A stretch of DNA of 64,000 bases from Piscicola geometra (Eukaryota > Annelida > Clitellata > Hirudinida > Piscicolidae). The notes beneath the pieces are model-generated. The model was not told the origin of the DNA and searched no databases. It worked only from the letters and a program-made list of their open reading frames with translations. The stretch spans positions 2,323,772 to 2,387,771 of the forward strand of contig OX030959.1 in the NCBI GenBank assembly GCA_943735955.1. The letters run 5' to 3'. Shown here one piece after another: positions 1-50,860 of this stretch. Positions within the stretch are counted from its first letter, which is position 1. Each line of letters begins with the position of its first letter. The position numbers and the translations under genes are program-made.

Positions 1-3163
<3,163 letters not shown>

Positions 3164-3640
3164 AGGCATTGTTTTTTAGTTGATTGATTGCTGGTCCTTT
3201 TAGACCAACAAACTTTGTTAGTTAGGCGCCTTCTCAGCTCAGCATCTTGTATTTAAACAATGATGCCAATACGATTCATAATAGACCAACTGATACGGTA
3301 AAGCTTGTACAAAAATGTTGAATGATATACAAAAGACGTGTACAAACGTATCAGTTCAACTCAGAACAGCGTACACTAATGATAGAGCATCATCACTTTT
3401 TATCATTTTACACACGTCACTAGCAGTTCTAAGCACAACACCATACCGATAACTGTTCCAATTCACGATAAGAAAACAAACAATATGATGAGATAAGATG
3501 TTCAAACGACAGTGACACGACAACCCGTTCACTAAAAGATGTTCCAAAGTAAACGCCCCATCGGCACAGTACCTTGCAGTCCACAGAAGCACCACACAGC
3601 CAGAACTACAAGCACAACTATAGCAGCAGCAGCAGCAGCA
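3164..3640. other. Convergent intergenic spacer KDM7/XPO1
   Basis: This 477-bp AT-rich spacer lies between two converging stop codons and presumably holds both 3' UTRs. I see no clear AATAAA for either gene and no coding signal. Confidence 0.6.
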
Positions 3641-6600
3641 TCAATCCTGCATCTCCTCGGGGATCTCGTGCGGGTTGATGATGCCTGGCACGGTCATCTG
3701 CACCTTCCTCTTCTCCTCCTGCGCCTTCACGATGGCAGCCTCCCTCTCCTCCAGGTACAAGCCAGTGTTGTCCTCGCCTGCGAACTCCTGATTATAGTCG
3801 TGGTGGATGTGGTGGTGGTAGTGGTGGTGATGATAGATTTGATGATGAATATGACGGCGATGGTGTCTGATGGTCATGATGATGATATGTGATGATGATG
3901 ATCTCGAAGATGAGGGGCGTACCCTGATTTGAACGATGAAGTCCCGAAGGTGCTCCTTGAACTGCGGGATGTCCTGGTTGAAGCTGAACAGACCCTCGAT
4001 GAACATCTTTATCTGTGCGCTGATGTATGTGTGCGTGTTTGTGTTGGTATGTGTGTGCTTGCAATAATGTACAGCAATAATAAATACTCACTCGTTGAGG
4101 TGGGAGAAGGCGGACTTGAGGAGGTTGGCGAGGAACTCCTGCACGTAGAGCATGTTCTGGAGGGGCTCGATGCCCGGCGAGAGAGGCACTGTGATCTTGT
4201 TCATCTCCACCAGACTGAACATGAAGGCCAGGATGGTGGCGTGCATCATGAGGCCTGTGTGGTTGTTGGTGCTTGTGGTGTGCTTTTTGAGGTTGCGATG
4301 TGGTTGATGAAAATTTGAATTAAAGTAATAGTGAAAAAAGCTAAAATATCGTCAAAGAGGCGCACCTGCAGTGTGTGAGCTGTCAGTGACGACGGAGAAG
4401 ACATGCTGTAGGATGTCGGTGTAGTACGTCTGGTAGAAGCTCTGAGCGGCCGCGTCGTTCTGGCTGACGCTCTGCAGCATCTCGTAGAGGATGCTCAGGC
4501 CGGTGTCGGAGACGTTGCGCATGGTGTGCTTGAAGCCCCAGATGACCGAGTCGAGCACCAGTTTGAACTGCGTGGGAGGAATGGCGAGGAAGGCGAGGAA
4601 GCAGTGCGAGTTGACGGCCTGCAGCAGGAGGAAGAAGTTGCTGCGGTGCTCGGGAAACTCCTCGAAGTTCTTGTTGATCATGTTCAGCGTGCACTCAAAG
4701 ACTGCATCGAAGATCTGGGGGACCTCCTTCGTTATGTGGCCTGCAAGTTTGTTGACGATGGTCGCCATTGTGCTGAGTACCTCTGGCTCGCGCGCCGACG
4801 GCACGTTGCGTTTGTAGTCGAGAAGGACCGCGTCGAGGAGCGGAGGGATGAAGTTGTCAGCCACCTGGTGTGCGCAAGATGGTGGTGGCGGCTTAGGGTG
4901 AGTCATGGTTGGTCGGAGTGATTCAAAGACTATACGTCTTGAATCTAAAACTATACTGACTAGAGAATACCAAACACATAACACATAATAGCAAAGCAAA
5001 AAGTACCTGTCAACCACACACCCAACCAACCACAGACACAACCACACATATACAAACACACACACACACCTACACACACAAGCACACTCACCACTTGAGG
5101 GTCCTCACAACGGGTGACCCACGAGGAGATGAGCTTGAGCGTTTCCTTCTTGATGGTTCGCATGCTCTTGATCAGTGGCTGCTTCGTCACCACCTCCCCG
5201 TTGGCGGCGATGGCGCTCGAGACGTTCTCGCTCATCACCTTGTACACGTTCAGCATGTCGAGGTAAATGCGACCAAGCTGTGTGTTTGTGCATTTTTGTG
5301 TATGTGTGTGTGAGCCTCAAAAATGTTTGAGTTTAAAATTGGTCGCTAGGTGTCAGTCCGTAAGTACCTGTCCGATGAATGGGTGACCAAGGGCTTTGCA
5401 GGCTTTGACGTTGGTTTTGAGAATGTTCGCCAGGTGCTTCACTGTCTCGGGGTCCTTCAGCACTTCGACATCCTGCCAGAAATTGTAAAGGGATATTATT
5501 ACATCCAAGTAATTATGAAATAATGTAACCTTGCATCGTCGTCGCCAGATTCGTCATAATTTATTATACATTTCAAAACAATTAAAATTTAATTAATAAA
5601 AGTAAAAACGACATAAATAAAAAGAATAAAAAGTGGGACGCACATGCGACGCCTTGAGAATGATGCGGTCCCACACGTCGTTGGGCAAACTCATGTACTT
5701 GACGATCAGCTTGTCCTGCACTTGCTGGTCCGTCTGCGCACTTATCATGTAGCCGACTGCCTCGAAGAAGATGTGCACCTGGAAAAATGGTGGGTTGGGT
5801 TGGTGTGGTGCGGAGTGGAGTGTGAAATAGGAAAATGTGTTGAGTGGAAAAGCGAGATGAAAGGACATTGTTGAAAGTGAGCAAGCGGACGGTAGTGACC
5901 TGTTGCGGCTGCAGGTCGCAGATGATGCTGTTGATGTTGTTGAAGATTTCGTTGATGAAGGGCATCAACTCACCCACTTGCACCTGCACAAAGTGTCGCC
6001 TGCACTTCTGCGAGATCTTTATGAACGTGTCGCACGCCATGTCCTGCACTCCGTCGTGCGTCTCGTGCATGAACTCAAAGAGTTTGTTGACGACCGTCTT
6101 CAGGAAGCGCCAGTGCGCCCTCAGAAAGCGCGGGTACTGACCCACCACGTACATGATGTTCGACGCGATGATCGCCTTGTTGTCCTTGCCCCTCTTCTGC
6201 TCGCACAGGCCGAGCAGTTCCTTTATCACCGTGACGAGAAATCGCTTCTCGTCTTCCTCGTGCATGGCGCCACTGATGGAGCCGATGGCCCAGCAGAGCG
6301 TATTCAGGTTTCGCCACGACCACTCGCTGCCGTTCACCTGGTTGCGCAACTTCTCGGTCATGATGGTCTCGGTGTCGAGGTAGTCGAGGTGCGTCAAGTA
6401 GACGAGCGTCTCGCGCATCGTCTTGTACATGTTGATGGCGTCGGTGTCCTTCATGAACTCCCTCACCACCTCGCCCTGGTCGTTCTCCACAATCAACACC
6501 TCTTCCGGCTTGACCATCCTCGAGATCATGATGCGTCTGACCTTCGAGAGGATCGGCTGGAAGAAGGTGCGACGGGGGTGCGTCTCGAAGGAGGGCTTGG

Positions 6601-9600
6601 TGCGCGGACTCATGAAGAGCGGGTTGAGAGGCGTGTAGGGACTCTCCCTGTACAACTCAGCTGCCAGAGAGTTCCAGTACTCGAGACAGATCTTGAAGAT
6701 CTCAGTCTCTTCCACTTCCGAGATGAGGACGATGTACGTGAGCGCCTGGCGTGTGCAATGTTGTGTGGTCTTGGTGAGTGTTAAGGCATCTACTGGTGTG
6801 TGAGATGTTATGAAGATACTTCACATATAACAACACATACAATCACGTATATACAACAACACACACAACAACATACATATTGGAGGGACTCTCTGAGCTC
6901 GGGGTTCTTCTCGACCAGCTTGCCCTGCTCCTTGAGGAAGGTGCAGTAGAAGAGCGAGAGGTTCTGGATGAAATTCTGCTCCACGTCGGTGCCCATGCGG
7001 TACGCCTCCTTGATGTTGGCGTCGAGTGGCAGCATCGCCTGCAACTGTTGCGTCGTTGTGCTGAAGATCTTGACAAACTGCTCCTCGTACTGGGTCGCCT
7101 GCACGCCCGCAATCTCAGTGAGTGCCTTCAGCGTGACGTTCCTGAAGAGCGGCACGTTCAGGAACTTGGAGATGAGTGTCGAGCAGAGCGTCGTCTCGAA
7201 GATGAAGCCGAGCGGGATCCAGTTGAGGAAGCGCAAGAGGGTCTCGAGGGTCGCGCCGACTAGCGAGGCATTTTGTGAGTTCTCGAGCACGTACTGGCAC
7301 AAGTCGAAGATCTTGGCAAACTCCGAACACATGCTCTCCTTCAGATGACGTGCCTTCGTCTGCGTCATCTGGCCGCTCGAGAAGTCGAACACCTCCTCAC
7401 TCAGGAGTTTCAGGATGATCATGTTGTTCTGGCAGAGTGACTCGTTCGTCTTGCTCGCGCCCACGATGTCGCTGATGAATGTGTTCCAGTTGTGCGGCCA
7501 CTCATACTTCAGGATCTGATGTGTAGTTGCCATGTGTGTTTGTGTCGCTAATCGCCTCTCCACTACCCAACTTCCACATGCTCACATTCACACTCCATCA
7601 CCCCTTCCAACATTCCTCACTTCTTTTGAAATAGTCACTCCACCAGATGTCAACAAATAATGCACGACTCATGCAAAAAATCTTCTCCTATAGATCCTTA
7701 TGCAAACAAAATTCTCATTCACTGCAGTGAGGTGCTATCAGAAGCATTCTCTTATCTTACCAATCTCTCCTTCTCTGAAGGTCAATTTCCGGCTTCTTTC
7801 AAAACGGCTCAAATCACCCCTCTTCTCAAAAAATCAAACCTTAATCCAGATCTACCATCTAATTACAGGCCAATATCTAACCTTAGTACCCTATCAAAAA
7901 TTATAGAACGACTTGCTCTGAAAAGACTACAACCTCATCTAAGTGCAAATCCCAATGTTACATCCTATCAATCTGCATATCGAACCAATCATTCTACTGA
8001 GACTGCCCTCCTACATATTCTCGACAGCACCTTCACTTCGTGCGACGCAAGAGACACCACCATCTTGGCCAGCCTTGATCTCTCTGCTGCATTTGATACC
8101 ATCACCCACTCAATCCTTATTGACAGACTCAACCTTGATTTCAGCATTAATGGCACTGCTCTATCCTGGTTAAAATCCTATCTGGACAATCTCTCTCAAT
8201 ATGCCAAGATGGGCAATCATTTCTCTTCCATTGTCAACCTAGAACATGGTGTTCCCCAAGGCTCTGTCTTAGGCCCATTACTCTTCACCACATACATATC
8301 TCCAGTCAGTCACATATTTCGAGAATTTTACACGCCTTTCCACCAATATGCTGATGATACTCAGCTTTTCTACTCCGTCAATCCCAAAAAACCATCACCT
8401 GATATTGCCTAATTAATTTCATGTATATCATCTCTGGAATCATGGTTCCTTCACAACAATCTGCAATTAAATCCTACAAAAACAGAGATCATAAAGCTCA
8501 GCACTTCCCAACAACTGAAATCACTTAATAATTTACAATCAATTTCCATTGACAAAGAGACACCTATCACAATCAACACACATCTAAAAACACTAGGTAT
8601 CACACTTGACTCAAAGCTAAAGTTCAAGAATCACATCACCTTAATAACTCAATCATGTAATTATCCTCTTAAAGCAATCAAACATATCAGACCATTCCTA
8701 TCAACAACTATTGCTTCATCACTCATCAGATGCTTAGTAATATCAAGGTTAGACTATTGTAATAGTACACTATACAACAAGAAATTCGACTCCAACGAAT
8801 CATGAACAAAGGCGCTCGGATTGACTTAAACATCATAACACCTATTCAACATACAAGTTCATCTAAAAATTTAAAAAGTCTACACTGGCTTCCGGTTAAA
8901 TTTCGCATTCCCTTCAAAATTGCCACCATCACATTTAAAACACTTACAACATCTCAGCCTTCTTATCTCAGAAACCTACTCACCATCAAAAACAGCAATA
9001 AACATCTTCGTTCATCATCCACTACGACATTACTTAAAGCTCCTGTAAGAACCAACATAGCCAACCGTGCATTCCGCCACTCATCGCCATCAAACTGGAA
9101 CAGCCTACCACCACACATCAGAAACAGCAAATCCCTAACAATATTCAAGAAAAAATTAAAAACTCATTTCTTTCAACTAGCATTCAAATAATCATTTTTT
9201 CTCTTATTTTTTCTTATATCATTTACTTATTCACTTAGTCATTCATTTGTAGTCATTTACTCAGTCATTTATTTCATGGTTTAATTTTTATTATTATTAT
9301 TTTTTCATTCCACTAAGTACTTGACAAATAGCGCTTCTGTTGAACCATAGCAATATATAAATGAATTGTATTATTATTATGTATGCAAGCTGACCCAGTA
9401 TTATAATATTTAAGACAATATAAAACATTAAAAAAACTTGAAAAAATAATTACATTAGAATCATTAAATTGGAAAATTAGTGCCAAAATTGTAAAAAAAT
9501 TGCTTTCTATAAATATTAAAAAACATTTATATTAATTCACTATATTGTTTTGCAGTGCTGAAACTTCCTATCAAGACAATTCCAATGCATGCTGGTCAGA

Positions 9601-10177
9601 ATGGGTGACATGCACGCAACAGAAAGGGAAAATAGGCCCTCAAACCTGCACGAGGATCATGTTCAGCTTGCCCAGGTAGACCTTCTCGGCCTCGACAAGT
9701 GCAGCGTCTGATGAGGTCTTGATGATGAGCGACACAATGTACTTGCGAATGCCCTCGCACTGCGGCCTTGGCAACACTTTCCATCGGATCTTGATGACGT
9801 TCTCGAGAATCTGCAAAGCGTAGTACTTGGTCTGCTGGTTGCTCGAAAACTCAAGGATCGTGTCCACTCGAGTCCACGCGTCAGGATGCTCTTTGAATGA
9901 CGTCAGAATCTCCTGAGCCACTCTTTGCTGTGAAGGAAGCCTTATGCTTTATTTGAGTCTATATAGGCAAAAAACTGCCAAGGCATGAATATATTTGCAA
10001 AACTTTAATTTTGGACTTGACAGACACATTATTAGGCACCTGCTGTCCGACTCCAGCATACATGCAGTTGACGATTTGGTCGAGGAGCTGAATGTCAAAC
10101 TTCTGGTTGAAATCCAGCAGTTTGGAGGCCTGTTCAGCCAGTGTTGATACGTCCATTCCTGGTTCAAAAGCAGGCAT
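3641..10177 (-). CDS. XPO1: Exportin-1 (CRM1), nuclear export receptor, complete
   Basis: This importin-beta-family karyopherin binds leucine-rich nuclear export signals with RanGTP and carries proteins and RNPs out of the nucleus. Exons in transcript order: 10177-10040, 9927-9646, 7515-6877, 6745-5900, 5778-5644, 5472-5368, 5277-5092, 4864-4366, 4254-4092, 4019-3923, 3787-3641. All phases close, giving about 1,078 residues, close to vertebrate CRM1. The N-terminal start was chosen at MPAFEPGMD because it aligns with CRM1 and precedes [10 protein letters not shown]. Recognisable segments are [79 protein letters not shown] and the C-terminal [11 protein letters not shown]. The cysteine of GLCEQ (codon 6203-6205, residue about 534) corresponds to the residue that covalently binds leptomycin B. 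Introns are short apart from intron 2, which holds a LINE. Confidence 0.97.
7655..9380 (+). mobile_element. 5'-truncated, decayed non-LTR retrotransposon (CR1/L2-like), reverse transcriptase part
   Basis: This lies in XPO1 intron 2, antisense to the gene. From 7660 it encodes a LINE reverse transcriptase fragment with [42 protein letters not shown] and the catalytic YADDTQLF (about 8348-8371). An in-frame TAA at 8410 interrupts the frame, after which the same frame resumes to about 8800. A frameshift follows, then a C-terminal part with [13 protein letters not shown] (about 8872-8910), ending at 9191. No endonuclease domain is present, so the copy is 5'-truncated. The AT-rich 3' end finishes in ATT triplets near 9379, as in CR1/L2-type LINEs. 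It is a dead copy. Clade assignment is an inference from motif style. Confidence 0.85.
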
Positions 10178-10820
10178 TCGGGAACGTAAATCTGAAATTT
10201 GTTCAAAATGTATAAAAAGTGCAAAAATGGAATCTTCTTAGTGTCCTAGTTTTATGTCAATACTGAAACTTGAAACTATGAAACTATGCATGAAATCAAA
10301 TAAGAGCTTTAAAAAATTAATTTAGAGCGCGAATTTCGATAACTGAATAATTCCTATAAATGAATGTATTTCAAAGCAGGTACATACTTGTGAATAGTGA
10401 ACTTTAGTAGCTTATAAATCGTAATAACGAGAAGAGTAAAATGACTTGAGATGCGACTCAGTAACCGGTTATAACTGGTTTTCAGATGACCATTATTTGC
10501 TAAAAGTGCATATCATTAAAAAGAGATGTAAGGTTTTATAAAAACATATTTGTTTTCAAAAAATATGAGCGTTTTGTCAAAATTATAAAAATTGTATGAA
10601 GCCTATACATTTTAATGGAAATTTTTAAAAATGATTGTATATTATTTTTTTAATAATAGTTCCAATGCAACAAAATTAACTAATATTAACCTAATAAATG
10701 TTATTTAAAAGAATTTCACTTAATTGAGACAAATTAAAAATAAAAATTTATGAATCATCAGTTCAGCGCTTATAATCTTTTATCTTTGTTTTCATGCCTT
10801 TTCATTTTTTGAAATAAAAT
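10178..10820. promoter_or_regulatory. Shared divergent 5' region of XPO1 and TPR
   Basis: These 643 bases separate the start codons of XPO1 (leftward) and TPR (rightward). The region is strongly AT-rich, with no TATA box I would trust and no other open frame. It must hold both 5' UTRs and probably both promoters. That it acts as one bidirectional promoter is an inference from geometry alone. Confidence 0.5.
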
Positions 10821-41834
<31,014 letters not shown>

Positions 41835-43886
41835 CTAAATTAATGCTTCTCCATATTTCACTTTCGCTTCCGGTTTGACTTTAAATTTGAGATTTTTTGG
41901 CGCTTCGAAGAGCAGTACGATAGTTGAGCCCAGGTTGAACTCGCCGAACAACTTGCCTTTCTTCATGTACACTCCAGCCTCACTCTTCAAATCACCGATT
42001 TCATCGTTCTTTCCGTCCACGCCAGGACTGGTCTTTGTGAGCCTTTCCTTGCTTTCCTCGATGAAACTCTTGTCGAAGAATCTTCCTTGGTTGATCCTTT
42101 GTCTCGTGTTTGTTTTCAACTTCTGGTGAGTTCAAAAAACCATTAGTTCAAACGAAAAAAATGAATTCGACAGCACTTTGCAAAGACACACTGAAGCCTC
42201 AAACACACCTTGTCGATGTAGACTGAGATGGAGCCGACATTGGTGGCGCCCACTGCGGTCATTGAGAAGAAGCCAGTGCGCCAGCGGCCCAAGTACAAGA
42301 CCCTCTCGTTCATGTTGAAGAGGCCCTTCAACCAGTGAGCCACCGAGGGCTTCACGCTGAAGAGCTCCCCTGTGAGGATGACGTTTGTAACGGTAGTGAA
42401 ATCAAATATATTGCGTGCAGTGAATACATTGTATATTCTTGCACTATAAATTTTAATTATCAGTCTATACATGAGTAAAAGGAGGCATAATTTATGGTCG
42501 CTTCGTACTCACTTCGTTAGTGTTCAATGTGAATCGTTATATTTCATCAATTTTCATAAAGGAACATTGACATTTCTCTACTAGTTGATTTCTTTTATTC
42601 TACATTTTGCAACTAAATATTTTTGAGTATTAAGCAGCAAAAAACCTGTGGTGGTTAAACACCCTAGACAAAACTATAGAATATAAATGATCATTTTAAG
42701 TGTCTTGATGAGAGTATTTCGTCTCAAAAAGCTGACTTTCAGCAAGTTTTTGTGATTCTTTTTTATGGGGTTCTAGTTTTGTTCTCTTCTATTCAACGTG
42801 TATCGATACTCAATCGATACTTTGTTACGAAGTTTCGTTAACGAGTTGCTATTTAATACTATAGTATGCAAAACTCCGATAACTATCCCTTAAGGATGGA
42901 CAACTATAACTGTTAGTCTACAGGTTCTAGTTATAGGCAATGAGATGCAAAAACCTGGAAAATGTCTCCTGTACTGGACACTCCAGTCGACGGGTGAGTG
43001 GAAGCGGTGGTAGTCTCCAGGGGCGAGGTAAATGACGCAGTAGAAGAGGCTGTTGTTGGCTGGGTCTTCCAGGAGATGAGAACTCTCAGTGCCGATGCGT
43101 TGCAGGCACGACTGAGAAGAGAAGGAGCTGGAGGGACATTCGGTCTTCATGTGGGTCATGCTGAAGCACTTGGAAGGCAGTCGCTCTAATCTCTCTTCAA
43201 AGTTTCCTTCACGGTGATGTTTAACAGGATCACTCGCCTCATAGACTTGTTCTTCCACATCTTCATTGGCGATTCTACTCTTCGGGAAATTCAAGTTGAT
43301 GGCTCTTTTACCATCATCATCTTCCTCATCTTTCAAGTCATCGGCAGCTGAACATAAATCTTCAGTGTTATCTTTTCTAGTGATTACGTCATTTTCATCG
43401 CTCTCGTCTTTCCTGCAACGACCCGGACTTACGTGGAACCTGTGAGCTTCGAAGGGTCCGAGAAACTCCTGCAGAGAGTATGTGACTCCCTTCACCTGCT
43501 CTAACAGATTCCCTTTCACTCGGCCACAATAGAGAATCGTTCCGTCGACAGGACTCGTCTGCAATGGCAGTCAAAAGTTGGGTTTAATGTTCAAAAAGAA
43601 AGTAATATTGGTGATAAAACTGTTCATGAATAACGCCTCGAACGCTCACCAAGCAGGCTTTTCGGTGGATGGGTCTCAACTCTGGCTTGATGAGTCGTCT
43701 GAAGAACTCCGAGAGGTTCTTGTAGTTTCGCAAGTTCTGCACCACCGCCTCCTCCAGTCTGCAGGCGAACATCCACACGTACAAGTGGTAGATGGGCTCC
43801 CTCAGGAGCACTGGCAGCTTGAGTCTGTTCAACGAGCCCCATTGTCTCGACAAGAGGCGCCATGGCATGCGTTTGTAAACCTCCAT
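41835..43886 (-). CDS. PISD: Phosphatidylserine decarboxylase proenzyme, mitochondrial; 5' end not resolved
   Basis: It decarboxylates phosphatidylserine to phosphatidylethanolamine at the mitochondrial inner membrane. Exons: 43886-43650, 43558-42955, 42369-42209, 42122-41835; phases close and the stop is at 41837-41835. Family marks are [72 protein letters not shown] and [16 protein letters not shown]. The LGST motif (41922-41933) is the self-cleavage site that makes the pyruvoyl group from its serine. About 120 extra residues, rich in Asp, Glu and Lys, sit between the FHVSPGR and CVIYLAPGD segments. An upstream exon with presequence and membrane anchor is expected. A candidate lies at about 44420-44200, but its frame joins exon 43886 only by a short open stretch, so I leave it out. 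Confidence 0.9.
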
Positions 43887-44199
43887 CTGGCAGACGTTTT
43901 GGTTTGACACTATTACGTGCTATATTAACTCTAATGATAAATCGTTAAGGTATGCTTATAGGATAACTTAAATCGGAAAGTACTTTGAAATACCCTGGTG
44001 CGGTCATGGATTTCTTTATAAAACTTTTTTTCTGAAAAGAGTGCTGTTTGCTTGTAAATAAATAGAAGAAACGATTGGAAACTCCATCTTTCTCTCTCTG
44101 TTTGTGCATTTTGATCCCCATTTCCAAACCTGTCCGTGGTTGTTCTTTTTGAGAATTTGAACAAAAACTTCGAAAAATAAGTTCCCAATCTAAGATATA

Positions 44200-44671
44200 C
44201 CTCTTCAATGAAATCCAGCTGGAGAGATGTAAGTCGTTGAAGTCTATCAAGCGACTCTTAATACTTATGTTTTTCAACGTAAATACCAGATAGGCAGTGA
44301 GTATTAAGCATTCTTTGATTAGAAAGATTAATGGGTTAATGGAGCATGTCTTGACGATTTGAGGAAGAAACTTGCAACTGTTCCAAACGGCTACTTTTCC
44401 AGTACGCCACAAGATGAAAACTTGGGGAAATAAAATAAAATAAATTTGTATATAACTTTAATAAAATTAGTAACTCACATATAAAAAAAGTGAAACCAAA
44501 AAGGTAAGTCTGGCAGTAGATTTTAACGTTTATCATTTAAACAATTTCAAACTCACAATTTTTAAATTAATATAATTTATCATAAAAAATATTTTACAGA
44601 AGCCAGTTTTTACCTCAAAACAAACTCGGCTTATTGGCCCGATCATCGGTGTTCTTTATATACTACGGTAG

Positions 44672-44709
<38 letters not shown>

Positions 44710-45160
44710 TTATTTATTTATATACACAAAGTGTTACTTAAATATTTCAATAGAAAGTTTCATAACCCGATATAAATTGTAAAGCGAAAGTTGTTGCATG
44801 GTCTTCTTCATATTAAGGAGTCGATGCTTGCTGGCCTCCCCAAGATGGTAAGGATCGAGTCACATACCTGAATATATTATATATATATATATGCCATACA
44901 TTTTGTGGTCACATACGCTTCATTTCGAAAGATTTATTTTCAAGATTCCATTGTTCTATTTTCGGACTTCACCATCTTTCTTCACAGAGTATTTCAAAGC
45001 AATAAATGTATATGTTTGAAGTTATAACATTACGATTTTTTAATAATTTTCAATAAAGTATAATTTCATTAAAGAACACAATAGAAAGTAGATTTTTATA
45101 CTTTTTCTTTGTTTATTTTATCGTTATAAGTTCACGCTGAGTTAAATACAAATATTTAAA
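44200..45160. promoter_or_regulatory. PISD/DDX27 divergent 5' region
   Basis: AT-rich DNA between the head-to-head PISD and DDX27 genes, with (AT)n at 44676-44705 and 44876-44892. A minus-strand open stretch at 44412-44200 (WRTGKVAVWNS..., hydrophobic segment INPLIFLIKECLILTAYLVF) may be the PISD N-terminal anchor exon but could not be joined with confidence. Confidence 0.4.
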
Positions 45161-50345
<5,185 letters not shown>

Positions 50346-50860
50346 TTCATCATTTATTACTTTTCCTGTTTTTTCGTTGAAGACTTCATTTCGTTAATAG
50401 ATCGTGTATCATACTTTACTCTGAATTTTTAAAAAAAGAAAGAAAAAAAAGTATTTTTTAAATGACCAACTCAGTTATATATAAAAAATATCAGATTAGT
50501 ATCTTGGCTTGGCATTGCAATATTGACTAAAACGTATAGTTGCAAATAGTTGTGGTCAGAGTGTGCCTTTAAGACTTCTGTGAGGCACCTTCACAGCATC
50601 AGCAGAACTCGCCTCCACTGCCTTCTGAAGAAATCTTCAACGAAGTCAATCAGGCGGTCGTCCAGCCGTCTCTCCCGCTGCCTGCTTGTCCTCAAGAAGC
50701 CACAGAAGGCGATCAGTCTCTTGAGGCCCCCGATGCATTTCGAAAGATCGCGTTGGTTCTTCTGTTTGGATTTTTAAAAACTTTTACTCACATTTCATGC
50801 TTTCAGAGTCGCTATTGAATATATTTAAACATTTTTAATTACAAAAAAGATTTATTTAGC
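50346..50860. other. Convergent spacer DDX27 / coiled-coil gene
   Basis: 515 bp with 3' UTR character. On the minus strand an AATAAA (50851-50856) lies just after the stop of the leftward gene. No further gene is visible. Confidence 0.6.

Noticed and set aside
44200..44536. Hydrophobic minus-strand frames upstream of PISD as its N-terminal exon
   Set aside because: The membrane-like segment is in a frame that does not join exon 43886 in phase 0, and the frame that does is interrupted by a stop; left unresolved.
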